Origin: Bacteroidota bacterium
GTDB taxonomy: Bacteria > Bacteroidota > Bacteroidia > Chitinophagales > Chitinophagaceae
NCBI GenBank assembly: GCA_947460595.1
Contig: CANHGS010000002.1
Coordinates: 124,001 to 188,000 of the forward strand
Reading direction: 5' to 3'
DNA: 64,000 nucleotides
Shown here one piece after another: positions 18,324-26,664 of the stretch. Within the stretch, counting starts at the first letter, position 1. Every line of letters starts with the position of its first letter. The notes below the pieces were generated by a model. It made no database searches and was not told where the DNA came from. It worked only from the letters and a program-made list of their open reading frames with translations. A program made the position numbers and the translations under genes.

Positions 18324-19058
18324 TTAACCAAGTTGGGCAGATATTTCGTCAGCCCCAGCAAGGCATAATTGAATCATTTTTTTTCTAACAGTATTGCTAA
18401 AGCGAAAAGCAGGAAGATAGATACTTAAGCTTGCAATTAGTTCTGTATGCTGATAAACAGGGCTTGCTATGCCAATTACTTGCTTGCTGTCTTCAATGAG
18501 TGCGTACCTATTTTTCCGAATCTGTTGTATTTGAGCCATGAATTTAGCAGGACTATCTGCGTCAGGCCAAATTGAACTGGGTGGAAGACCATAGTTATGT
18601 ACAAATTTTTCCAGGGCCTCATCAGACATCAAGGCTACCAATAATCTACCAGTAGAAGAGTCATAAGCTTTTTTCTCATCTGGGGTGGTAGCTTGAACTA
18701 TTTGAGAACAATTATTTTTATAAATTACTTGTCTTTTATCTCCTTTTAATACGGCCAAAAGGCATTTCTCATTTAATTCCTGTGAGATATGGTCCATTTG
18801 GATTTTTGCAGCAGCAATGAGTTTTATATGTGGTTGGTGTTTGCCGTTGAGTTCCTTGAGTTGGGGGCCAAGTATATATCCCTTTTGTAAATCGGATTTT
18901 TCTAGATACCCTCTTTGCACCAATGTCTTAATAATATTGGCACAAGTAGCGGTATTTAATGTAAGATCCTGAGCAATCTGGCCCATTAGTTTGGGTTTGT
19001 TACCATCCTTGGCAACATATTCCAGAATATTTAATGCCCGGTGTATCACTTGTATCAT
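18324..19058 (-). CDS. IclR family transcriptional regulator (likely of the fucose operon)
   Basis: A 244-residue regulator with an N-terminal winged helix (about residues 1-60; MGQIAQDLTLNTATCANIIKTL) and the IclR ligand-binding domain after about residue 75. IclR proteins sense small metabolites and usually repress or activate the adjacent catabolic operon. It is divergent from the fucP-type gene across a 117-bp region with two inverted repeats, so it probably controls fucose use. The effector is unknown; a fucose-pathway intermediate is the natural guess. Confidence 0.9.
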   Translation of the reverse strand: MIQVIHRALNILEYVAKDGNKPKLMGQIAQDLTLNTATCANIIKTLVQRGYLEKSDLQKGYILGPQLKELNGKHQPHIKLIAAAKIQMDHISQELNEKCLLAVLKGDKRQVIYKNNCSQIVQATTPDEKKAYDSSTGRLLVALMSDEALEKFVHNYGLPPSSIWPDADSPAKFMAQIQQIRKNRYALIEDSKQVIGIASPVYQHTELIASLSIYLPAFRFSNTVRKKMIQLCLAGADEISAQLG

Positions 19059-19072
19059 TGGTAAAAATTAGA

Positions 19073-19088
19073 GTATCAAATTTGAAAC
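19073..19088. promoter_or_regulatory. Candidate IclR operator (near-palindrome)
   Basis: GTATCAAATTTGAAAC is a 16-bp palindrome with one mismatched pair (TCAAATTTGA is perfect). It lies 15 bp before the IclR start codon in the divergent region. Size and position suit an IclR-type operator; this is inferred from sequence alone. Confidence 0.45.
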
Positions 19089-19133
19089 ATTAATTCCACC
19101 TAATAAAATTTTACTTTACCATCTTGAATAATT

Positions 19134-19163
19134 GGTTTATTTACAAAGGATAAAAAATAAACC
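19134..19163. promoter_or_regulatory. Inverted repeat before the fucose permease gene
   Basis: GGTTTATTT (19134-19142) and AAATAAACC (19155-19163) are perfect inverted repeats with a 12-nt spacer, ending 12 nt before the ATG at 19176. This may be a regulator site or a 5'-UTR hairpin covering the ribosome entry site. Confidence 0.45.
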
Positions 19164-19175
19164 GAAACGATTGCC

Positions 19176-20426
19176 ATGAGCCAAACATCCGCATCTACCA
19201 AGTTTGCATTTGCCATGATTACCTCCCTTTTTTTTATGTGGGGATTTGTACATAATCTGGATCCAATTCTGATTCCACATTTAAAAAAGTCATTTAGTTT
19301 AACCACACTTCAATCTTCCTTAATTGATTCTGCTGTTTTCATAGCTTATTTTGTCATGGCATTGCCAGCAGGTTTTATCATGAAAAAATATGGTTATAAA
19401 GCTGGAATTATAGCAGGATTGTCCTTGTTTGCTATTGGCTCTTTTTTATTTATTCCAGCAGCCAATACCCAGCAATACCTGTTTTTTTTGTTGGCCTTAT
19501 TTATCATTGCTTGTGGGTTAACCATTTTAGAAACAGCGGCCAATCCCTATGCATCTTTATTAGGAGATCCCGCAACTTCAACACAGCGTTTAAATTTTGC
19601 ACAGTCTTTTAATGGATTAGCGGCTACGCTGGCACCAATTATTGGGGCACGTATGATCTTGGTAGAAGGTAATAGTGATGAAGCCCTTGCCGTCATGAGC
19701 GAGTCTGCACGAAAATTGGCACTTGCCTCTGAAGCTGCAAGTGTTAAGACACCTTATATGGTTTTGGGATTGGTAATTTTAGTGATTACATTGGTTTTTG
19801 CCTTTTTAAAATTGCCAGAGATTAAGGAAACGGAAAATGAGACAGGTGGCAAAAGTATTCTACATACCCTAAGACATGCTCATTTAAGATGGGCAGTAAT
19901 TGCGCAATTTTTTTATGTAGGTGCTCAAGTTTGTGTGTTTAGTTTCTTTATTCTATTTGCCATAAAATCTGCGGGCTTAACCAAAATGCAAGCAGCCAAC
20001 TATTTAGGATGGGGTTGTGGTATGGCGTTTATGATTGGAAGATTTGCAGGAACCTTTTTTATGCGATTTATAGCCCCTAACAAATTGTTAGCCTTTTATG
20101 CAGCTATGAATGTCTTATTAAGTTTGGCTGCCATTACAATGACTGGAATGGCTACAGTGTATGCCGTTATTGGCATCTCTTTTTTTATGTCAATTATGTT
20201 CCCTACTATTTTTGATCTTGGGATTAAGCAATTAGAATCTGATACTGAAATGGGTAGTTCACTAATTATTATGTCAATAGTTGGGGGGGCATTATTGCCA
20301 CCCATCTTGGGGTATATCAGTGATGTTACAGGTAATATTCAAATAGGCTATTCAGTACCGCTAGTTTGTTTTGTAGTGATTTTCTATTTTGGTTGGAAGG
20401 GATATAAAGTAAAAGGAATTAGTTAA
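19176..20426 (+). CDS. fucP: L-fucose:H+ symporter (FucP-type MFS permease)
   Basis: Imports L-fucose with protons across the inner membrane. The 416-residue protein has about 12 membrane segments. Two acidic residues important in E. coli FucP have counterparts: Asp in HNLDPILIP (first helix) and Glu in ILETAANPY (fourth helix). It is the first gene of an eight-gene plus-strand operon ending at 26431, with short gaps throughout. Related sugars such as L-galactose or D-arabinose could also be carried. Confidence 0.9.
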   Translation: MSQTSASTKFAFAMITSLFFMWGFVHNLDPILIPHLKKSFSLTTLQSSLIDSAVFIAYFVMALPAGFIMKKYGYKAGIIAGLSLFAIGSFLFIPAANTQQYLFFLLALFIIACGLTILETAANPYASLLGDPATSTQRLNFAQSFNGLAATLAPIIGARMILVEGNSDEALAVMSESARKLALASEAASVKTPYMVLGLVILVITLVFAFLKLPEIKETENETGGKSILHTLRHAHLRWAVIAQFFYVGAQVCVFSFFILFAIKSAGLTKMQAANYLGWGCGMAFMIGRFAGTFFMRFIAPNKLLAFYAAMNVLLSLAAITMTGMATVYAVIGISFFMSIMFPTIFDLGIKQLESDTEMGSSLIIMSIVGGALLPPILGYISDVTGNIQIGYSVPLVCFVVIFYFGWKGYKVKGIS

Positions 20427-20444
20427 CTATTAGAATTTTTAAAA

Positions 20445-20777
20445 ATGAAAAGATATTGTTTAGCCTTGGATTTGTATGACGATGAGGCATTGATTGCTCA
20501 ATATGAAAAATGGCATGAACAGGTTTGGCCAGAAGTATTAGAAAGTATTAAAGTTGCTGGCATTGAAGACATGAAAATCTATAGGATTGAGACTAGGATG
20601 TTTATGATTATGGAAACCAATGATACTTTTAGTTTTGAAGCAAAAGCAGCGGCTGATGCAGATAACAAGCGGGTGCAAGAATGGGAAACTTTGATGTGGC
20701 AATTTCAAAATGCACTTCCTTTTGCCAAAAATGGAGAGAAGTGGATGTTGATGAAAGAGATTTTTTCACTTAAATAA
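20445..20777 (+). CDS. L-fucose/L-rhamnose mutarotase (RhaM family)
   Basis: Interconverts the alpha and beta anomers of a 6-deoxy sugar so that a dehydrogenase can use it. The 110-residue protein has the RhaM fold signatures WHEQVWPEV (near residue 24) and YRIETRMFMIME. Length is normal. In this operon the substrate is most likely L-fucose, as for the mutarotase in the Xanthomonas fucose cluster. It starts 18 nt after the permease gene and ends 7 nt before the next. Confidence 0.9.
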   Translation: MKRYCLALDLYDDEALIAQYEKWHEQVWPEVLESIKVAGIEDMKIYRIETRMFMIMETNDTFSFEAKAAADADNKRVQEWETLMWQFQNALPFAKNGEKWMLMKEIFSLK

Positions 20778-20784
20778 GGGTAAG

Positions 20785-21549
20785 ATGTTTAGTCTAGAGA
20801 ATAAGAAAGCAGTTATAACAGGAGCAGCAAGTGGTATAGGAAAAGCAATTGCCCTTTTATTTGCAAAGCAAGGTGCAGAAGTGCATATTTTGGATTTTAA
20901 TGAAGCGGCAGCTTTGGAAGTTGTAAATGAAGTAGTATCCCAAGGAGGCAAAGCTTCATCTCATGGTTGTGACGTGAGTAATCAAGCAGCTTTAGTTACT
21001 ATCTTTAATAGTATTGGTGCCATTGATATTTTGATCAATAATGCTGGAATTGCACATGTAGGTAGTTTGGAGAATACGGCATCTGAAGATTTTAATCGTG
21101 TTTTTAAAGTGAATGTAGAAGGCGCGTATAATACCATGTATGCGGCAATTCCACACCTAAAAATAAATGGCGGCGGCTGTATATTAAACCTTGCATCTAT
21201 TGCTGCACATATAGGTTTGGTTGACAGATTTGCTTACAGTATGAGCAAAGGAGCCATATTTGCAATGACACTAAGTGTTGCTAGGGACTATCTACACCAA
21301 AATATTCGATGTAATTCCATTTCTCCAGCCAGGGTGCATACTCCTTTTGTTGATGGATTTATTGCTAAGAATTATCCTGGTAAAGAGGCTGAAATGTTTG
21401 AAAAATTATCCCAAAGCCAGCCTATTGGAAGAATGGGTTCAGTAGCAGAAATTGCTGCTTTGGCTTTGTATTTATGCAGTGATGAAGCAGGATTTATTAC
21501 GGGAAATGATTATCCAATTGATGGAGGATTTATTACTTTGAACAATTAA
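20785..21549 (+). CDS. SDR oxidoreductase, probable 2-keto-3-deoxy-L-fuconate dehydrogenase
   Basis: A 254-residue classical SDR: nucleotide motif TGAASGIG (about 12-19), NNAG, catalytic Ser in LASIAA, and intact YSMSK. The segment DRFAYSMSKGAIFAMT resembles 2-keto-3-deoxy-L-fuconate 4-dehydrogenases of the non-phosphorylating fucose route, which make 2,4-diketo-3-deoxy-L-fuconate. The FAH-family hydrolase for that product is encoded two genes downstream. Exact substrate is inferred from resemblance and context. Confidence 0.8.
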   Translation: MFSLENKKAVITGAASGIGKAIALLFAKQGAEVHILDFNEAAALEVVNEVVSQGGKASSHGCDVSNQAALVTIFNSIGAIDILINNAGIAHVGSLENTASEDFNRVFKVNVEGAYNTMYAAIPHLKINGGGCILNLASIAAHIGLVDRFAYSMSKGAIFAMTLSVARDYLHQNIRCNSISPARVHTPFVDGFIAKNYPGKEAEMFEKLSQSQPIGRMGSVAEIAALALYLCSDEAGFITGNDYPIDGGFITLNN

Positions 21550-21561
21550 TACAACAACTAT

Positions 21562-22887
21562 ATGAAACAATTATTACTTCTTGTATTTGTAACCGTTAAC
21601 GTCTTAGTTGCTCAGGCACAACCAGGATATCAACCTACTAAACAAAATTTAGAAGCTAGGGCCTTATTCCAAGATATGAAATTTGGAATGTTCATACATT
21701 GGGGTGCTTCAAGTGTGTTGGGCCATGGGGAATGGGTGATGAACAATAGAGGCATTAGGGCGGAGGACTATGCTATGTTGCAGAATGTATTTAATCCAAC
21801 CTACTTTAATGCCAAGGAATGGGTGTCAATTGCCAAGCATGCAGGCATGCAATATATTACCCTGATTACAAGACACCATGATGGATTTAGTAATTTCAAT
21901 ACCAAACAGTCTGATTGGAATATCATGAATACGCCGTATGCTAAGGATATTGTAAAGCAATTAGCAGATGAGTGTCACAAGCAGGGAATTAAAATATTTT
22001 TCTACTATTCTTTGTTAGACTGGTATCGAACAGACTATCAATGGGAAACTGGGAAAACAGGAAAAAAGACGGGTAGAACGCTCAAGTCTGATTGGCCTTC
22101 TTACATCAAATTCATGAAAGCCCAATTAACGGAATTATTAACCAATTATGGAGAGGTGTCGGGCATCTGGTTTGATGGTCACTGGGATCAATTGGATAAC
22201 GACCATGACAAAACGTTGCAATCAAAGCTGAATTGGAACTATGAAGAAATTTATTCTCTGATTCACCAGTTGCAACCTGCTTGTTTAATTGGTAATAATC
22301 ACCATTTGTCTCCTATTGCAGGAGAAGATTTTCAAATGTTTGAGAAAGACTTGCCCGGAAGGAATACAACAGGTTTTGGCGGTGCCGATATTTCTGCCCT
22401 TCCTTTGGAAACCTGTGAGACCATGAATGATGCTTGGGGATTTAATATCACTGATAGGAATTTTAAAACATCCAAACAATTGATTCATTATTTGGTAAAT
22501 GCCGCAGGAAGAAATGCTAATTTCTTATTGAATGTGGGTCCAAAACCTACTGGTATGATTCAACAGGAGTTTGTAGATACCTTGGCCAAATTGGGTGACT
22601 GGATGAGTCTAAATGGTAAAACAGTGATAGGTACACGCGGGAATTTTGTAAATGCACAAGATTGGGGAGTTGTAACGGGTAATGAGAAAAACAAATTCGT
22701 TCACATCTTGGATAAAAAAGACAATAACAATTTTGTATTTATCCCTAAATACACAGAAAAGGTAACAAAAGCCAGCCTTTATGGAAAAGGAACTGCTGTT
22801 ACATTTAAACAAATGCCAGAAGGGTTGTTTATTTACCTAGATGGGATTAAGATAGATGAGATAGATACCATTATCCAATTGAATTAA
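21562..22887 (+). CDS. GH29 alpha-L-fucosidase (secreted)
   Basis: Releases L-fucose from glycans. The 441-residue protein has a signal peptide (MKQLLLLVFVTVNVLVAQAQ) and the GH29 catalytic domain: KFGMFIHWGASS, ITRHHDGFSNF, and the nucleophile Asp205 in GIWFDGHW. It has no lipobox and no sorting domain, so it is probably periplasmic. It sits inside the fucose operon and supplies substrate to the permease and dehydrogenases. A second GH29 gene lies at 40371. Confidence 0.94.
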   Translation: MKQLLLLVFVTVNVLVAQAQPGYQPTKQNLEARALFQDMKFGMFIHWGASSVLGHGEWVMNNRGIRAEDYAMLQNVFNPTYFNAKEWVSIAKHAGMQYITLITRHHDGFSNFNTKQSDWNIMNTPYAKDIVKQLADECHKQGIKIFFYYSLLDWYRTDYQWETGKTGKKTGRTLKSDWPSYIKFMKAQLTELLTNYGEVSGIWFDGHWDQLDNDHDKTLQSKLNWNYEEIYSLIHQLQPACLIGNNHHLSPIAGEDFQMFEKDLPGRNTTGFGGADISALPLETCETMNDAWGFNITDRNFKTSKQLIHYLVNAAGRNANFLLNVGPKPTGMIQQEFVDTLAKLGDWMSLNGKTVIGTRGNFVNAQDWGVVTGNEKNKFVHILDKKDNNNFVFIPKYTEKVTKASLYGKGTAVTFKQMPEGLFIYLDGIKIDEIDTIIQLN

Positions 22888-22922
22888 GCAAAATTTTTGA
22901 ATTAAAGCAAAGTTAGTAACCT

Positions 22923-23780
22923 ATGAAATTGATCAGATTTGGTGAACCGGGTAAAGAGAAACCAGGGGTTCATATAGACGGTAAAAATTATGATGTGTCT
23001 GGATTTATCAAGGATTATGATGAGTTCTTTTTTGAGCACGGAGGTTTGCCACATTTGTCTTGGATGTTGCACCAACACAATACGGTGTTGCCAGAAATAC
23101 CTGCCGAAATTCGTTTAGGTTGTCCAGTAGCTAGGCCTTCTAAAATTGTTTGTATTGGTTTGAATTATGCCAAACATGCCAAAGAAACAGGGGCTGCTAT
23201 TCCAACAGAACCCATCTTGTTTTTCAAGTCTACTACAGCAGTAGTAGGACCCAATGATGCTATCATGATTCCTCGTGATTCTGTTAAAACAGATTGGGAG
23301 GTAGAACTAGCCGTAGTCATTGAAAAGAAAGCTAGTTATGTATCAGAGGCAGATGCTATGGATTATGTTGCTGGCTATTGTTTACACAATGACGTTAGTG
23401 AAAGAGAATTTCAGTTAGAAAGAGGGGGTACCTGGGACAAGGGAAAGGGTTGTGATACCTTTGCTCCGTTAGGGCCATGGATGGTTTCTAAGGATGAAAT
23501 AAAAGACCCGCACAATCTTCGTTTGTGGTTGTCTTTAAATGGAAAAACCGTTCAAGATAGCAACACAGATGACCTTATATTTAATGTACCACAATTAATT
23601 GCTTATATCAGTAAGTTTATGACACTATTGCCAGGCGATATTATTTCAACTGGCACACCGGCAGGGGTGGGTTTAGGAATGAATCCGCCTACTTATTTGA
23701 AACCAGGAGATACTATTGAACTGGGAATTGATGGATTAGGTGTTTCTAAACAAACAGTTGTTGCATTCCAACAATCATAA
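22923..23780 (+). CDS. Fumarylacetoacetate hydrolase family protein, probable 2,4-diketo-3-deoxy-L-fuconate hydrolase
   Basis: A 285-residue FAH-superfamily enzyme with metal-ligand signatures (HNDVSEREFQLERGGTWDKGKGCDTF split around residues 158-184; ISTGTPAGVG near 240). In non-phosphorylating fucose catabolism this enzyme splits 2,4-diketo-3-deoxy-L-fuconate into pyruvate and L-lactate. Operon context supports that role. Ureidoglycolate lyase or another FAH activity is the alternative. Confidence 0.85.
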   Translation: MKLIRFGEPGKEKPGVHIDGKNYDVSGFIKDYDEFFFEHGGLPHLSWMLHQHNTVLPEIPAEIRLGCPVARPSKIVCIGLNYAKHAKETGAAIPTEPILFFKSTTAVVGPNDAIMIPRDSVKTDWEVELAVVIEKKASYVSEADAMDYVAGYCLHNDVSEREFQLERGGTWDKGKGCDTFAPLGPWMVSKDEIKDPHNLRLWLSLNGKTVQDSNTDDLIFNVPQLIAYISKFMTLLPGDIISTGTPAGVGLGMNPPTYLKPGDTIELGIDGLGVSKQTVVAFQQS

Positions 23781-23786
23781 TAAGTT

Positions 23787-24611
23787 ATGCAAGTAGATTC
23801 ACACCAACATTTTTGGAAATATGATCCCGTTGTTCATGAATGGATTGATGATAGCATGCAAGTGATTAGAAAAGATTTTTTGCCTGCTGATTTAAAACCC
23901 TTACTGGACCAAGCTGGCATAAACGCTTGTGTAGCGGTTCAAGCAGACCAAACAGAAAAGGAAACCAATTTTTTATTATCACTAGCCCAGCAAAACAATT
24001 GGATCAAGGGAGTAGTAGGTTGGACAGATTTAAGGTCAAGTCAGGTTGAGGAGAATCTAAATAAGTATCAAGCAAACAAGTTATTAAAAGGATTTAGACA
24101 CGTATTGCAAGGGGAGGATCCAGCATTTATGTTGCAACCAGATTTCTTAAACGGAATCGGTCATTTGGCTTCCTTTGGTTTTACCTATGATATTTTAATT
24201 TTCCCCAAACACTTAGATGCAGCATTGGCATTGGTTGAGCAATATCCCAAACAGCCCTTTGTTTTAGATCATTTAGCCAAACCTTTCATTAAAGATGGAC
24301 TAATAGAAGGTTGGGAACAGGGGATTAGAAAATTGGCCAAACATCCTAATATAAGTTGTAAAGTGAGTGGCATGGTTACAGAAGCGGATTGGAATAATTG
24401 GCATGAAATAAATTTTATACCCTACCTTGATATATTGGTAGAAGCTTTTGGTACCAAGCGATTGATGTATGGATCAGATTGGCCAGTATGTCAAGTAGCT
24501 GCTAGTTATGAGCAACAACTTGCTATTCCTAAAAACTATTTCAAACAATTTTCAGCTACAGAGCAAGCGGATGTTTTTGGAAACAATGCAACAAGATTCT
24601 ATCAACTATAA
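23787..24611 (+). CDS. Amidohydrolase family protein, probable L-fuconolactonase
   Basis: A 274-residue cytoplasmic amidohydrolase_2 protein starting with the metal motif VDSHQHFWKYDP and containing MYGSDWPVCQ near the C-terminus, both typical of sugar lactonases of this family. It should open L-fucono-lactone from the fucose dehydrogenase to L-fuconate. It lies 6 nt after the FAH gene and 9 nt before the dehydrogenase. Confidence 0.88.
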   Translation: MQVDSHQHFWKYDPVVHEWIDDSMQVIRKDFLPADLKPLLDQAGINACVAVQADQTEKETNFLLSLAQQNNWIKGVVGWTDLRSSQVEENLNKYQANKLLKGFRHVLQGEDPAFMLQPDFLNGIGHLASFGFTYDILIFPKHLDAALALVEQYPKQPFVLDHLAKPFIKDGLIEGWEQGIRKLAKHPNISCKVSGMVTEADWNNWHEINFIPYLDILVEAFGTKRLMYGSDWPVCQVAASYEQQLAIPKNYFKQFSATEQADVFGNNATRFYQL

Positions 24612-24620
24612 TGTATAAAA

Positions 24621-25409
24621 ATGGATTTGCAATTAAAAGATAAAGTGGTTCTAGTTTCTGGTGGTGCAAAAGGAATTGGTGCAGGAATTGTTCGTGTGCT
24701 GGCTAAGGAAGGAGCCATCCCTGTAATAGTTGGGCATAATGAAAAAGATAATCAAGCCATGGTTGCTGAAGTAGAAGCCGCTGGAGGAAGCGCATGGCAG
24801 GTTTATGCGGAACTATCCAATCCCGAAAGCGCGGAGGGAGTTGTAAAAGCCATATTAGACAAATACCATCGTATAGATGGATTGGTCAACAATGCCGGAG
24901 TAAATGACGGTGTTGGTTTGGAAAATGGGAATTACGAGCGTTTTATGCAAAGCTTGCACAAGAACCTGGTTCACTATTACATGTTGGCGCATCATGCATT
25001 GCCTTCATTGATTGCTGCCAAAGGAAGTATCGTCAATATCACTTCAAAGACAGCAGAAACGGGTCAGGGAAATACATCGGCCTACGCCGCAGCCAATGGG
25101 GGCAGAAATGCTCTTACCAGAGAATGGGCCGTAGAATTATTAAAATATGGCATTAGGGTGAATGCGGTAGTAGTTGCAGAATGCTATACACCAGCCTATG
25201 AAAAATGGATTCAAACTTTACAGGAACCTGAAGCAAAACTGAAAGAGATTTGTTCTAAAATTCCGCTTGAAAATAGGATGACTACTGCAGAAGAAATTGC
25301 TAATGCAGTTGCATTTCTTTTGTCATCAGTTAGTAGTCATACCACAGGGCAAATTATACATGTAGACGGTGGATATGTTCATTTGGATAGAGCACTGGCT
25401 AATGCCTAA
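24621..25409 (+). CDS. SDR protein, probable L-fucose dehydrogenase with a non-canonical active site
   Basis: A 262-residue SDR resembling L-fucose dehydrogenases (NNAGVNDGVGLE, SKTAETGQGNTSAY, ALTREWAVEL, DGGYVHLDRAL), which oxidise L-fucose to its lactone with NAD(P)+. The nucleotide motif SGGAKGIG is intact and Ser142 and Tyr155 are present. The YxxxK Lys, however, is Asn159 (codon AAT within TAC GCC GCA GCC AAT). Either another group replaces the Lys or the activity differs. Everything else looks intact, so decay is unlikely. Confidence 0.8.
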   Translation: MDLQLKDKVVLVSGGAKGIGAGIVRVLAKEGAIPVIVGHNEKDNQAMVAEVEAAGGSAWQVYAELSNPESAEGVVKAILDKYHRIDGLVNNAGVNDGVGLENGNYERFMQSLHKNLVHYYMLAHHALPSLIAAKGSIVNITSKTAETGQGNTSAYAAANGGRNALTREWAVELLKYGIRVNAVVVAECYTPAYEKWIQTLQEPEAKLKEICSKIPLENRMTTAEEIANAVAFLLSSVSSHTTGQIIHVDGGYVHLDRALANA

Positions 25410-25420
25410 ATACAAAGACT

Positions 25421-26431
25421 ATGAAAGCGTTGATTTGCAGAGAGCCCGGTAGCTTTGAATACCAAGATTTGGTAGAGCCAAAACTAGAACCTGGGTATAC
25501 TATTTTATCTGTTAAGCGTGTGGGCGTTTGTGGAACTGATATACATGCTTTTGCAGGAAACCAACCTTTTTTTGAATATCCTAGAATCTTAGGACATGAA
25601 TTGGCCTGCTGCATATTAGAAACTACTGATTCCAATTTTGAAGCTGGTGAATTGGTAACCTTGATTCCTTATTTTAATTGTGGTGATTGCATTGCTTGTA
25701 ACCAAGGAAAGGGAAATTGCTGCGAAAGAATTAAAGTTTTTGGAGTTCATATAGATGGTGGAATGCGGCAAAGAATTGCCGTGCCCAATGAATATTTGAT
25801 AAAGTCACAAGGCTTGGATTTAGATGCATTGGTTTTAGTAGAGCCATTATCTATAGGGCAACATGCCGTGATTAGGTCTGGTTTGAAGAAGGGAGAATTT
25901 GCTTTAGTAGTAGGAGCGGGCCCTATTGGATTGGGATTAATGGAAATGGCCAGATTAGCAGGTGCCCAAGTAATTGCCATGGATGTTAATGAAGCAAGGT
26001 TGGCCATTTGTTCTCAAAAATTTGGAATAGAATATGGCATTAACCCTGCTAAGGAAGACGCCATAGAAAGGCTAAAAGCAATCACCCAGGGTCATATGCC
26101 CAATGTTGTATTTGATGCTACTGGCAGCTTAAAAGCCATTAATCAGGCATTCCAGTTTTTGGCCCATACTGGCCGATATGTATTAGTAGGTTTACAAAAA
26201 GAATGTATCAGTTTTAGTCATCCCGAGTTCCACAAACGTGAGGCAAGCCTCATGAGTAGTAGGAATGCAAGTAAGCAGGATTTTGCCCAAGTGATTAGCT
26301 ATTTGCAATCTGGTCAAGTAAACAGCAGCCATTATATTACACATCGATTTTGTTTTGAAGCAATTGCGGCTGAATTTAAACAGTTTTTTTTAGCAGAAAA
26401 TGCTTGTATTAAAGCCATTATTGAGTTCTAG
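25421..26431 (+). CDS. Zinc-dependent alcohol dehydrogenase (MDR family)
   Basis: A 336-residue medium-chain dehydrogenase with catalytic-zinc residues in GVCGTDIHAF and GHEL, four structural-zinc Cys in FNCGDCIACNQGKGNCC, and the Rossmann motif VVGAGPIGLGLM near residue 165. It resembles sorbitol or L-galactonate dehydrogenases. It is the last gene of the fucose operon, yet the canonical pathway has no step for it: it may oxidise fucose, fuconate or a second sugar. The substrate is not determinable from sequence. Confidence 0.85.
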   Translation: MKALICREPGSFEYQDLVEPKLEPGYTILSVKRVGVCGTDIHAFAGNQPFFEYPRILGHELACCILETTDSNFEAGELVTLIPYFNCGDCIACNQGKGNCCERIKVFGVHIDGGMRQRIAVPNEYLIKSQGLDLDALVLVEPLSIGQHAVIRSGLKKGEFALVVGAGPIGLGLMEMARLAGAQVIAMDVNEARLAICSQKFGIEYGINPAKEDAIERLKAITQGHMPNVVFDATGSLKAINQAFQFLAHTGRYVLVGLQKECISFSHPEFHKREASLMSSRNASKQDFAQVISYLQSGQVNSSHYITHRFCFEAIAAEFKQFFLAENACIKAIIEF

Positions 26432-26664
26432 CAAAGCTTTAAAAAGTCTTGATTTGTCAATAAAGTACTACAAAAAGCCGGCCTCGTTAACTACATTTTT
26501 TAGGCTTTAAACGCTGTTATTTTAGGATTGCAAAAAGACCGTAAATACCCGGTATGGTTGGGGTTTCCTAGAATTTTTTACTGATATATATCTTTTGAAA
26601 AAGATTACTTATAAGGAACAGTTCAGTATTTTGTTGAAGAAAATCATTTATAATTTTAGTTAGC
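26432..26664 (+). other. Intergenic region after the fucose operon
   Basis: A 233-nt gap. AAAGCC and GGCTTT (about 26476-26515) could form a weak terminator stem, and ATACC-C-GGTAT is a small inverted repeat near 26547. No gene or clear promoter is visible. Confidence 0.4.
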
